Shown: positions 21,937 through 32,759 of the stretch, in pieces | How the letters are laid out: each line of letters starts with the position of its first letter | Position numbering within the stretch: position 1 is the first letter of the stretch | Source: Symbiodinium microadriaticum | Lineage: Eukaryota; Sar; Dinophyceae; Suessiales; Symbiodiniaceae | Direction: 5' to 3' | Assembly: GCA_001939145.1 (NCBI GenBank) | Contig: LSRX01000250.1 | Span: 409,563-473,562, forward strand | Length of the DNA stretch: 64,000 bases | Position numbers and translations under genes: made by a program | The notes under the pieces: generated by a model | The model's input: the letters and a program-made list of their open reading frames with translations, nothing else | Databases searched by the model: none | What the model was told of the DNA's origin: nothing

Positions 21937-23242
21937 TTTTGCGCTTCTGAGACCAAAGACATGAGGATCTGGGGCACGGGCCACGTCCATCCGCCTGGCA
22001 GGTGATCCGGAGCCTGCATCGACAGAACAAGTCTGAAGGCAGCAGATCACTTGACAAGCTGTGAGTTGCATCGCCGGCTTCAGTGACCCTTGAGGCACCT
22101 TGTGAGGACTGATGCACCCATCGCCGTGGTTGCACATGGACACGAAGCCTCGGAACTTGTCACATGCGGTGTAAGTGACGTCAAGAGGGGGCGAAGCGGG
22201 TTCTTGTTCCGACTGTTCCAGTCCTTCCCCTTACAACCGCACTAGCCTTTGGAGTTCTCTAGTCGACCTCAAAGCTCCCGCTTCATTGCCGGATGGAACC
22301 CCTCTTGTATCAAAACATCATTTCGCATGAGGCTTCTTCGGCTGACATTTCAGGGCAGCCCCCGAAGCTTCGGCATATCTCAACCTGCGTCCCAAAAACG
22401 ATTGTGCTCAGCGTGGTGCAAGGCAACCTTGCCACCACCTGCAGGGCAGCGAGCTTGTACGCTTCTGGCTCCCTCGCTGCAGGCCTGCAGCTACCCACGC
22501 GCCTGCGTCCACTACGGTGAACTTCTCCGAGCCCCAGCCCACAGGCCTCGGTGTGGGAATCTTGGGGCGAAAGCACTTCGGGCTCCTTCTCAGGACTGGA
22601 ACTGACGCCGAAATTCAGGCAACTGGGGCTAAACCGCTGTCCTCGACAATTCTAAATCAGCTCGGGGGCAGCTGGTCCCAGTTCTTCTGCGGCGAGCGAA
22701 TCATGTCCTTGCAAGCCACACATTCATGCAGACGCTCCAACAAGTCCGTGGATTGCAGGGAGCCGGGACCCTCTGAAGAGACCCGGGGACCTAGTGCCAC
22801 AGAAGAGAATGCCAAATTCAATCCGAACCTGAGAGCTGATCTGATGCAAACTCGGCGGCTGAAGGCGACGTACAAAATTGCTTCGCTGTGAAGTTAGGCC
22901 CAACACCAGGCGCAAGACCCTGTATTGCCAAGGGACAAGGAAAAAGAAGAAAGCTCACTCGCAAAAACAAGTCATGCGGCAGCAAAAAGGAAATCCCCAA
23001 GGCAAAACGTCGGAGAAACGCATGGGAGGAGCAATGAAATCTCACATTTTAATGCTTGCCTCTGCTTGCCCCTCTTGCCTCTCTTGCACCGCGTGCTCCC
23101 TTCGGCACCCTTGATCCTCCGGACCTCTCTTCCCAGCACTCTGCCTGCCCATCCTCCCGCCGCTCCCACGCAAACCGCCCCCATGCACCCTTTCCGCCCC
23201 AGTTTTGGACTGCGACGTTTGAAATTGTGTTTGAATCTGGCC
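21937..23242. repeat. Segmental duplication, truncated copy B
   Basis: Matches 10443-11759 of copy A. It has one 11-bp deletion (near 22217, ACGGCTGAAGC lost) and a few substitutions. It carries exons APDHLPGGWTW, FRGFVSMCNHGDGC, VALHHAEHNRF and EKFTVVDAG. It breaks off after TTTGAATCTGGCC, where unrelated G-rich sequence begins. It is more diverged from A and C than they are from each other. Confidence 0.9.
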
Positions 23243-23332
23243 AGCAGGGTTTGTGGGCGGAGGGGCGGGACATGGCGGGACGAGGGGCAGGGCAAAAGCA
23301 GGGCACGATGGCAAGAGGTAGGAGGGCAANTG
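23243..23332. other. G-rich spacer and single-N scaffold join
   Basis: GGGCGGAGGGGCGGGACATG and similar G-rich sequence run to a single N at 23330. Copy C begins immediately afterwards. A one-base N suggests an arbitrary join, so the order of copies B and C is not secure. Confidence 0.8.
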
Positions 23333-26300
23333 TTTTGCGCTTCTGAGACCAAAGACATGAGGATCTGGGGCACGGGCCACGTCCATCCGCCTGGCAGGTG
23401 ATCCGGAGCCTGCATCGACAGAACAAGTCTGAAGGCAGCAGATCACTTGACAAGCTGTGAGTTGCATCGCCGGCTTCAGTGACCCTTGAGGCACCTTGTG
23501 AGGACTGATGCACCCATCGCCGTGGTTGCACATGGACACGAAGCCTCGGAACTTGTCACATGCGGTGTAAGTGACGTCAAGAGGGGGCGAAGCGGGTTCA
23601 TGTTCCGACTGTTCACGGCTGAAGCCAGTCCTTCCCCTTACAACCGCACTAGCCTTTGGAGTTCTCTAGTCGACCTCAACGCTCCCGCTTCATTGCCGGA
23701 TGGAACCCCTCTTGTATCAAAACATCATTTCGCATGAGGCTTCTTCGGCTCACATTTCAGGGCAGCCCCCGAAGCTTCAGCATATCTCAACCTGCGTCCA
23801 AAAAACGATTGTGCTCAGCGTGGTGCAAGGCAACCTTGCCACCACCTGCAGGGCAGCGAGCTTGTACGCTTCTGGCTCCCTCGCTGCAGGCCTGCAGCTA
23901 CCCACGCGCCTGCGTCCACTACGGTGAACTTCTCCGAGCCCCAGCCCACAGGCCTCGGTGTGGGAATCTTGGGGCGAAAGCACTTCGGGCTCCTTCTCAG
24001 GACTGGAACTGACGCCGAAATTCAGGCAACTGGGGCTAAACCGCTGTCCTCGACAATTCTAAATCAGCTCGGGGGCAGCTGGTCCCAGTTCTTCTGCGGC
24101 GAGCGAATCATGTCCTTGCAAGCCACACATTCATGCAGACGCTCCAACAAGTCCGTGGATTGCAGGGAGCCGGGACCCTCTGAAGAGACCCGGGGACCTA
24201 GTGCCACAGAAGAGAATGCCAAATTCAATCCGAACCTGAGAGCTGATCTGATGCAAACTCGGCGGCTGAAGGCGACGTACAAAATTGCTTCGCTGTGAAG
24301 TTAGGCCCAACACCAGGCGCAAGACCCTGTATTGCCAAGGGACAAGGAAAAAGAAGAAAGCTCACTCGCAAAAACAAGTCATGCGGCAGCAAAAAGGAAA
24401 TCCCCAAGGCAAAACGTCGGAGAAACGCATGGGAGGAGCAATGAAATCTCACATTTTAATGCTTGCCTCTGCTTGCCCCTCTTGCCTCTCTTGCACCGCG
24501 TGCTCCCTTCGGCACCCTTGATCCTCCGGACCTCTCTTCCCAGCACTCTGCCTGCCCATCCTCCCGCCGCTCCCACGCAAACCGCCCCCATGCACCCTTT
24601 CCGCCCCAGTTTTGGACTGCGACGTTTGAAATTGTGTTTGAATCTGGCCCCCCCTCTGCAGATTCAATGTACAGGGACCTACAAGTGAAGTTACATCATG
24701 AAGGCGATTTGAGCTGTCCTGTGTCTGCCCAGCATTTGTTTTGCAGTACACTAGCGGGGAGGAGTTGCACTGGCTGCGCATCTGAGTCTGGTGATGATGA
24801 CTCATGAAGTGAGGATTCTGCCGGATGCGGTTGTTGTTCATCGCTTGCTTACGAAGAGGGGCGACTTTCGGGACCGGAACCTTCTCCGCAACCCGCGCCA
24901 AAGCCCATTGCCCCACCAACAGCTTGCAACCCGTCGCCCTGCAAGCATTCGCGCTCCTAGCGTTTGACACCCGAGAACCATGCCTGGCTCTGAAGTCCTT
25001 CACCAGACAAGTCAGTCTGTTCACTTGCGTCACTTGAGGAGACATTCCGCAGGCCGAGGCTCGTGGCCACCCATCTTCATGAAGCGGTTGCTGACGTGGT
25101 TGTGCAAGGCCACCTGGCCATAGCCGGCATCCACCACCTGTGCGGCGGTGCTGTCGCATGCCGCATGCCGGCAGGGCAGAAGATGGCAGAAGCATATGCA
25201 TCCCTACAGGACTTCCTCAGGCACCCGCCCGCAGCAGCTCCCAGTCCCAGCTGGCTGGCATGTCTGCCATTTTGTTCAACCTGAGGGAGGAAATGACACT
25301 TCTGCAGTGCTGGCCGTGCACACCAAAGAAGGCAAGCGGCTTCGAAGATGCATCCGTTTTGTCGTGGTGCCCGTTTATGCGCAGGTAGCGCTTGTGGACA
25401 TCGTTCCTGGACACAGCAGGCCAGCAGGCAGAGAGCTTCATGCGCTGCCATTACATTCCCGGAAAGTTCTCGGAGGCTAGGCGACGTCGTAGACCGAAAA
25501 GCGATCCACTTTTGAGGACAATCACTTGTCATATCATGTCACAGATGCGCATACAGACTCATACGTGCTCCGATGCTAGGCGAGTTGCCACAGCGCCACG
25601 GTGGTGCCGGGCCGCAGCAACGCCTGAGCTGGAGCTGACGCGCAACCCAGCCCTGGGGCTGTCGCACTGCAGCCCGCGCACCGAGACAGGCCGGAAGCGC
25701 TCCCCGCTCCACCCACTCGGCAGGTCCTCGCATCCAGCGGCTAGGCTTTCTGATTTCGGAGGGTGGGCACCGGACTCCACGCAACCAGCATCAACCAGCC
25801 CTCCCCGCGGTCCCAGGCGTTGCGATGAGAGCTGGTGTCCTTGGTTTCTTCCAAGGTCTCAGGCCGGGAAGAGGCCCTCACAGTGCCACCAAGCCACCAA
25901 GGCGTGGGCACCCGGCATCCGCATGTACTTGTTGTGGGCCGCGCAGTGGAGGGCCACCTGCGGGCATTAGGGCGTTGGAGCTGTCTGCGATTGCACACTA
26001 TGCCTGTTTTGTCGACCCGGTTGCGGTGCGGCTTAAGCTGGAATGGTTGCAAACGTGCGCAACGCCTGCCATCCTAAGTTTGGGCAAATAGTTTTAGCCA
26101 TGCAGTTGTGGTTGGGCGGAGCGACCTATGCTGATTCTGAGAGTCTTGTTGAGTTGTTGTAGCCCGACACAGCCACAGATGTTGAAGTTAGAGCCGATGA
26201 CACTAAAGCCGACGTGTTCAGTGGAGCGCCATTTCACTGCAGCGTTGCACTTGCAGACCCCTTACCGGGACTGCGTCGACGGAGTCCCCAGCCAAAGGAG

Positions 26301-28020
26301 CTTGTTTTGTGGACCGCTAACATACCTGGAGTGACGCATCCGAGAAAGCTACTGCAGCTGCTTTCAATTCTGAACATTTTCCCTGCTGCGGAATTAAAAT
26401 CATCTTCGCCGGTTTTGCAAGCAAGACTCCCGCATGGTCACAGTTTGAGCAGACATGCGTGCGGTCTTGTGGTTCTGCAATTCCTTGGAGCTTGACAACT
26501 CCATAGCGCCACTTACCGGGATCGTCGCGGTCGTCTTGCAATACTAAAGGAGCGCAATAATTCTCCGTCTGTTTCTTGCCACGGAAGCCTCTACAACATG
26601 TGGGCTTTTCCTTGCTGTGAGAGCTTAGGAACCCTAGGCAATGACGGAGGCCATGGGAGCCTCCATCAAAGGCGTGACATGCGTGACTCAGGTCTGTGGA
26701 CCATGCGGTGATGCAAGCTCAGCTTTTCATGTTTTGCTGAGGTGGCCATAATTCTGGCACGTTGACGGCCTTCTGCTCCCCTGTCCGATCTAGCCTTCTT
26801 TCCACAAAATGCCACGACGACCGGGCCCGTGCCCGCCTGCCCGGAGCCTGCATCCACTGCAGTGAAGGTCTCCCAGCTGCCGAAGTGTGGCGCGCCATCC
26901 ATATCCTGCGGAGCATTCTCATATGGGACAGCAGCGGCTCTTGCGGCTATTCCACAAGTGCACATGAAGTTCCAGCTGACACCCATGTCACTCAAAGGCG
27001 TTTACGCCGCCGGTCATTATTGTTTCTCAACCGGATCCATTTGTTCTCTTTCGGGTTGTGCAAGCCAATCTTGGCATCACCTGGGCTAGCAGGGAGTCTA
27101 GGATACACCTGACTCGCCAATCATGGGCCCAGTGTGCCTGACTCTGAGGCAACCACTCTTGAAGTGGACACGGAAGAAAGTCGACGACCAGCTGCCGGGC
27201 AGCTGGTCCTCAGCAACGCTCCAAACCCAATTGCTCTCTATCAAAAAACCCGACCTCAAGACCGAAACAGCCTTCTTCGAAGCTTCCTCCCAGAGACCCA
27301 GAGACGTGGAATCTGGAGACGCTTGCACCACACTGCAAACATGAAAGTTCTGCAGCACCGAGGTTCGGCCCTCCTCCCTCCAGTCCGGACCAAGTTGGAG
27401 TGTTTCCTTGGTTGCTGCAGCCATTTCAGATGCGGCCCGGTGCTAGGTGGGCTCTGCCCTGAAGTATGCGCTGTGGAAAAAAGGGAGAGCGAAACCGCAA
27501 GAGTCAGCACAAAAAGCCCGACAAACTCCCGAGTGGCATCTGCACGAAGCGGTTCCAGTGGGCGTTGTGCAAGGCCACCGTCGCACCCAACAGCCGGGAC
27601 TGGCAGGGAACAAGTCTCCGTAAACATCGCGTTACTGCTGGGGCCCAGATCCAAACACGTCCCGTCAGAGTGCACATTCCCTGCCTGGCAGCGCTTTCCA
27701 CGCAGAACGTGGCCACCGTTGCAGCTTCCACAGTGGTCGTTTTGCTGCGGCAGTGCAATGCAGTGGTCCCAGGTTCATGTGTTGTAAGGGAAATCGAACA
27801 TCCAGGCACTCAATCGCCAAAGCCTCGATAAAACGTTTGCTTTGGGGGGTTCGGAGATTCGAGAAAGCTTCGGGCTGACATCTGGACCCATGCCGGTGCA
27901 AATTCTGAAGAGTTTCCGAAAACCCAGGCATCGCTGCAGGCGCACCGTGCGCTGGTGCTGTGCCACACAGGAGCCGCAGAGGCGTGTCCGTCCGGTCGTG
28001 CAGCTGTAGGCCTGCCACGA
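23333..28020. repeat. Segmental duplication, copy C (4,688 bp)
   Basis: Partner of 10443-15130 at an offset of 12,890 bp, with about five substitutions noticed and no indels. The left edge coincides with a scaffold join (N at 23330). The right edge is at CCTGCCACGA, about 8 bp outside an exon acceptor, after which intron sequence is unrelated although the next exon is again homologous. Confidence 0.9.
23386..26920 (-). CDS. NRF-repeat exons of copy C
   Basis: Contains the same minus-strand segments as copy A at +12,890 bp: GSWETFTAVDAGSGQ (about 26850-26900), CEDLPSGWSGERFRPVSV (about 25685-25740), VVDAGYGQVALHNHVSNRFM (about 25068-25142), KDMIRSPQKNWDQLPP (about 24070-24125), EKFTVVDAG (about 23900-23935), GGGKVALHHAEHNRFLDAG (about 23786-23845), FRGFVSMCNHGDGCISPHKV (about 23490-23555) and APDHLPGGWTW (about 23380-23420). 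Because the copy is almost identical to A, it is either very recent or an alternative haplotype placed in series. Coding status follows that of copy A. Confidence 0.45.
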
Positions 28021-28290
28021 ACAGAGGATCCTTCGGGCTAAGCTCAGCCAGGCGTCGATTGGCCATATCATGTGGGCACAAGCATCCGAACTGCCCACCT
28101 TGCAGCCATGACCATGCCTGTAGTAGCCAGGGTTGCACGAGGCACAGTGGTGGTTGACCTTATATACAAAGCACTGTGCGCAAGCTTGCCTCAATCTGAA
28201 GGCTGTATGTCGCCACATTCTTGGGACCCGACATGTCGATGCCATGGGTTTTGACAAGTTTTGCAGTGACCGCCGCCGCCGGTGGTGCAA
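27130..28290 (-). CDS. Cys-rich repeat exons of copy C
   Basis: Segments: KPCTTGGGGHCKTCQNPW (about 28230-28290), VNHHCASCNPGYYRHGHGCK (28099-28158, canonical donor AAG|GTGGGC), AYSCTTGRTRLCGSCVAQ (27928-28012, acceptor GGCAG|GCC), NDHCGSCNGGHVLRGKRCQ (27685-27743, GC donor) and SRLLGATVALHNAHWNRFVQ (about 27530-27605). The NHHC exon differs from the copy A version at six residues (A/S-S, N-A to N-P, M to R, H to G and others), yet keeps every Cys and its 60-nt length. The introns around it are unrelated to those of A. The donor is GT here but GC in A and 0. This is the best evidence that these segments are real exons under constraint. Confidence 0.6.
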
Positions 28291-28312
28291 GGCTTGATCT
28301 GGCAAATCAGGC

Positions 28313-28620
28313 TTGGTCCGTGATGTTCGCTTTGTAATTCAGCATTCTATCCGTGCTTTTGGCATCTTGCAAGGTTCTGTTCCACGATCCCCCGACCTCG
28401 AGCACGTGGAACTGCTGCCTGAAGTTTTCTGTTCATCTTATCTCTCAACGGCGGCTACAGGCTCTCTACCTACCGGGGCCCACTCTCTAATAAAGCCCTC
28501 CAGTCCCCCCTTCCTTGCAGGCTTGTGGCCGTTCACCGAATTTCTCAACGGCACTGCTCAGAAACGTCAGTCAGGTTGAGTTATGATTTGATCATAAGAT
28601 TTTCTCTTGGAACTTGTATC
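28313..28620. other. Upstream flank of copy C
   Basis: On the minus strand the flank carries TTCAGGCAGCAGTTCCACGT, which is shared with the corresponding position of copies 0 (about 4720) and A (about 15460). It is probably one further exon or conserved flank; no motif is recognisable. Confidence 0.3.
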
Positions 28621-28639
28621 AGCTTCCGCAGCCGCCTGC

Positions 28640-29010
28640 ACATACAGGCAGATATCCGGACATACAGACATGCAGTATAAATGTCGATCTGCCAACTACG
28701 TACCGGCCCACCGGCCCTGCGGGGCCACCGACCGACCTACCTATGTACGGACACAAAATCTCGAAGTAACCAAAATGGCATCAGATATATCAGTTTGAGT
28801 CATCTAGGTCATGCAGTCAAGCATCAGTCGAAAGTGCATAAAGCCACGAAATGTTTTCGTCTTAACTTCGACGATTCGAACACCTTTGTTCTACTCTGTA
28901 TCCACAGACAGACAGGCAGGCAGACAGACAGACAGACGAACAAACGTACATAAATGCATTCGTGCTGCATGCACACATGCACGCACACATACACACACTC
29001 TCTCTCGAAA
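28640..29010. repeat. CAGA/CACA microsatellites
   Basis: Short ACATACAGACATGCAG repeats near 28640-28680, (CAGA)n with CAGGCAGG interruptions at about 28906-28935, and (CA)n with ACACATGCACGC at 28970-29000. Confidence 0.8.
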
Positions 29011-29019
29011 CGCAGCGAG

Positions 29020-29569
29020 TCCAGGTTCGCCTAGCTGTCATTGCAGCAATGCTCGTTTGAGCATCGGCACCTCAGTGGGTGCTAATACTGCTACGCCCTA
29101 GCAGATGCTAGGCCAGCATGGCCGTCAGCACCTACATTTCCGCGCTATCCTCATCGGCAAGATTGTCAGTAGAGGATGGAGCCTCAATGTTAAAAGTCGG
29201 GGTTCACTAAACGTTCCTATCCCAAAGCACTGCGGCACACTTTTTCCTTGTACCGCACTGTTGTGTCTGGGTCCTTGAGCCTTCCGGCGAAAGCACGGCT
29301 CAAGCTGTTCCTTTACATTACAACTGTGTGCGAACACTGGGTTCCTACTTGGCAGTAATGTTTAACACCCCGCCTTCGAAACTAGGGAATGACTTTCCTT
29401 TAAGTCAGAGCTCGTTTCGAAACTCCTTTCCCTTAGAAAACAAACTGCAAAACACTTTGTTCCTTTGCCTCGTCGCAGACTGTTCAGTCCACTCGCAATC
29501 CTCTCCAAGGTTGCTGCTGTACATCAGTTCCTGTCACGTCACAACGACAAAACAAAAAGTAAGTGAGTG
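29020..29569. other. No recognisable feature
   Basis: Short frames only. I saw no family motif, hairpin or repeat of note before the scaffold join at 29570. Confidence 0.4.
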
Positions 29570-29591
29570 NAAACAAAAAGTAAGTGAGTGA
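29552..29591. other. Scaffold join with duplicated flank
   Basis: AAACAAAAAGTAAGTGAGTG occurs on both sides of a single N at 29570. The duplicated 20-mer suggests two contig ends that overlap but were joined instead of merged. Confidence 0.85.
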
Positions 29592-29599
29592 GGTTCCTT

Positions 29600-32500
29600 G
29601 GATCGTCGTCCTAACCACGCAAAACAACTACGGCTGCTTCCGAGAAGGTTCGGACGGATACACCATCCGGTTCCTTTCTTTACAGCTTTCAGCTGTCCTG
29701 AAAAAGGGCTGCAGACTCACTGGCCTTTGGTCCTGTCTTTGCTTTGCTTTGCCTTTGCTCCTCTTCTTCTTCTTCGCTTCTTTCCTTCCTTTGCTTCTTT
29801 GGTCCAAGACCTTTGATCCTGTCCTCACTTTTGCTCTCTTGCTGCTGGTCCTCTTCACTGGAAGTCTGTGCTGCTGCTTCCTCCTCCTTCTGCTTCTTGT
29901 CTTCCTGCTTCGATGTAGTCGTACTCGGGCGAGTGCTTTGCTAAGTCCTCCTCTTCTTCTTCTTTTCCTTTGTTCTTTCCTTTTCCTTTTCCTTTCTTTC
30001 CTTTGGCCTGCAACCATCTGCTTTCCTGAGTGAGGCAAACCTGTTTTCCTTTCACGTCTTTGCCTTCCTGTTTGTGCCAACAACGTTGTTCCAGGTCGTA
30101 GTAGTACCAAAAGCAGTTGACGCCGTTCCATTTCCACTGGTAGTCGTTCCCGTCGTAAGGGAAGACGGCGTAGAAGTTCCTGTCCGTTTCCTCGTCAAAC
30201 TTTGGCGCTCCTCTCTGGAACTGTCCTGGGTTCGGTGGTCCTTTTGCCTTTGTTTCCGGATCCTCACTGCTGCTGCTGGCCTGTTCCTGCTTTTCTGTCT
30301 TTCCTTCTTCTCCTTTCGTGCTTCCTGCCTCGCTCCTTGTTTCTCCTCGTAGTTCTGCGAGTTCCTTCTCCAATTCCTCGATCCTCTTCTTTTCCTTGTT
30401 GGCTTCCTGCTCCTTTCGCTTCTCTGCTTCTGCTTCCTCCATCTTCTTCCTTTCCTCTGCTGCTGCTGCGGCTGCCTTTCTCTTCTTCTCCTCTTCTGCT
30501 GCTGCTGCTTTCCTTGCCTTCTCTTCCTTTACTGCTGCTGCCTTTGCTGCGGCTGCTGCCTCTTCTTCCTTTGCCTTTCTTTCTGCTTCTCTCCTCTCGT
30601 TCTCCTCTGCTGCCTTCTCAAGCGTCTCTCGCTGCTTCTGCTTTTCTTCCTCTTCTGCTGCTGCCTTCTCGAGTCGCTCTCTTGCTCCCTGCTCTTTCCT
30701 TTCCTTCTCTTCTGCTACGGCTTTCTCCTCTTCTCTTTTCCTGCGCTTTTCTTCCTCCATTTTTCCCATGCGTTCCCAGTACTTGGCGTCCTCTTCGTCT
30801 CGCGGCTTGAAGGGTTCCTGTGGTCTGTGGCCTTTTCCTGCCTTCTCGTATGCCTGCTTTCCTTTACCCTTCTGGTGCTTGTACTTGTAGTCGTAGTTCC
30901 ACCAAATCTTCTCTCCTGTCTTGTAGTTCTGTTTCCAGACATTTCCTTCTTTGTCAATATAAAATTTCCAGTCATGGCTCTTGTCGATGGGCGTCTTGAA
31001 TCCTCGTTCCTGTTCCTGTCTTTTGGCTTCCTTTGCGGCAATCGCTGCTCTTGCCTTTGCCAAAAGTTCCTTTCTTTCCGCGTCGTACTCCTCCTGGGTC
31101 TGTCCTGGCTTCTTCTCTGGTTCCTTTGACTCTTCTCCTCTTTCCAAGTTCCCTGTTCCTTTTGGTTCTTCTTCTTCCTGCCACTGTGGTCCTGCTTCTT
31201 CCTCTGAGATGTACTCGAAGGACTGGGTGTAGTGCTCGTTCTCGTTCTCCTCCATGGCTTCCTGAGCTTCTTGTTCCTGGGTCATCGCGTCGAAGTAGGC
31301 CCGGTCGCTGAACTCGTCGATCTCGCTTCTTGTAGGTCCAAGATGGCCTTCCATCCTGTGTTCCTTCTCAAGTAGTCGGTCGCGGTCTGCACGTAGTTCC
31401 TGTTTGTACTTCTCTTGCTCCTCAAAGTACTTCGCGTACTCTTGCCGGGCGGCCTCTTCCTCTTCTATGAACTCGCTCCACCTCTGCTGCAGTTCCTGAA
31501 CTTCGGTCCTCAGGTTCCCGATCTCTGCAGTCATTGTGCCGACTGTTCCTTTGAGTTCCTTGATCTGTTCCGCAAGCATGCGGATGTTGAGGCCTTGCTT
31601 CTCCATGAGGTCTTTGAGTTCCTTTGCCACAACTGCTGTCATCGTGGCTGCTTCTTCTTCTTCAGAGGTTCCTGTTTCTTCAAGGCTATGGCTCGCGCAG
31701 AGTTCCTGTACAGTCTGGCCTAGGTCCTTGAACAAGGAGAGCATCTGCGGATGCACACAAGGTTCCTGCGCAACTGCTTCACAAACTGTTCCTAGTCCTA
31801 ATGCACATGCGGTCGTGTCACTGCACATGACGTCCTGACACAAAACTGGCTGCACAACTGTTCCTGAAACCTTTCCTGCAAAAAGACCTTCTGAAATTCC
31901 TGAAATCGCCGAAAACAACAAGGCTGCAAACGCAAAGTTCCCTTTCGACTTAATCATCCTGACACTTGCTCGGGCTTGTTCCTGGCTTCGGTGTTCCTGG
32001 AGCTCTTCTCTACCTACGGGCTCGTTGTTCTCATCCTGGAATCCTAGCCAATGCAAAAGAAGTTTGATACGCTTTCCTGACAGGGGCTTGGTTCCTATAT
32101 CGGCAGTGTTTTCCTTGGTTCCTACAGGGTGTACGCTCAGGGTTCCTTGCTTGTGAAGTTCCTGCAAGAAAAGGGTCCTGATCTGCAAATGCTTCACTCT
32201 TCCTACACCTTGCCTGGTAATGATTCCTCTTGCTGCTGAAGAATCTAGATACAAGTTCACCTTGCACCTTTTTCCTGTCAAGAACTGAATGGCTTCCTTT
32301 AGCAGAATGCTATCTGAGGCTGCTGATGCTCCTGCATAGTACTCGGCTTCACCTGAACTAAGAGCTACACTCTTTTGGTTCCTAGAGAACGTATAGATGA
32401 CTTGGCCATCAAGAAACATAGTTCCGGAAGATGTTGATTTTCTTGAGCTTTTGTTTCCTGCCCAGTCTCTGTCACTAAAGACTTCAAGCAAATGTTCCTG

Positions 32501-32620
32501 TTTCTCAGCTACCGTACTGAAGTCAAACGATCCATTCCTAATGCTCTGGTGGAGGTTCGAGATACCTCTGGGTGTTTTCCTGTACACAAGATGGTATCCT
32601 TCGGTCTTTGACATATACTG
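29600..32620 (-). repeat. Dispersed AGGAAC hexamer array
   Basis: About 30 copies of AGGAAC lie on the minus strand (GTTCCT on plus), spaced irregularly at roughly 20-300 bp. About 0.7 are expected by chance on one strand. Further AGGAA variants fill the gaps. None were seen on the opposite strand. The hexamer falls in all three codon registers of the frame it overlaps: SRNQ uses AGG-AAC, QEL uses cAG-GAA-C, and VGTK uses xxA-GGA-AC. Protein sequence alone therefore does not explain it. The other copia element at 16.6-19.9 kb lacks it. Confidence 0.8.
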
Positions 32621-32700
32621 CACTAGATGCACAAGTTGCTTCCAAGAGTGATGCGTAGGTCCAGACATCTTAGATGCATGGCTGCACGGATCGGACTTGC
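29855..32700 (-). CDS. Copia-type RNase H fused to long coiled coil with WW-like modules
   Basis: One uninterrupted minus-strand frame of about 950 codons. Residues ~30-230 are a copia RNase H: HHSWKQLVHLVQYMSKTEGY, FSDRDWAG, SSGTMFLDG, SVALSSGEAEYYAGASAA, YLDSSAARG and GTKENTADIGTKPL, with the acidic residues kept. A short hydrophobic stretch (FAFAALLFSAISGISEGLF) and a Cys cluster follow. Then come several hundred residues of Glu/Lys/Ala coiled coil, and two aromatic segments, DWKFYIDKEGNVWKQNY (mid) and YDGNDYQWKWNGVNCFWYYY (near the C-terminus). It ends in KGKKGKGKGKNKGKEEEEE. Copia polyproteins normally end soon after RNase H. No reverse transcriptase or integrase lies upstream. The 5' edge is a (CT)n tract ending CCCACCACAG, which looks like a splice acceptor, so residues before RKSDPCSH are probably intronic. 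Confidence 0.7.
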
Positions 32701-32704
32701 GCTG

Positions 32705-32750
32705 TGGTGGGAGAGGGAGACAGCAAGAGAGAGAGAGAGAGAGAGCCATA
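32705..32750 (-). repeat. (CT)n tract on the sense strand, probable polypyrimidine tract
   Basis: The plus strand is (GA)n. On the minus strand (CT)n runs through TTGCTGTCTCCCTCTCCC to ACCACAG, directly before the RNase H coding segment. This would serve as the polypyrimidine tract and AG acceptor of an intron. Confidence 0.55.
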
Positions 32751-32759
32751 CAGTCGACA

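Noticed and set aside
30202-30890. Long Leu/Ser-rich plus-strand frames
   Set aside because: They are the complement of the Glu/Lys/Ala coiled-coil region of the minus-strand RNase H fusion.
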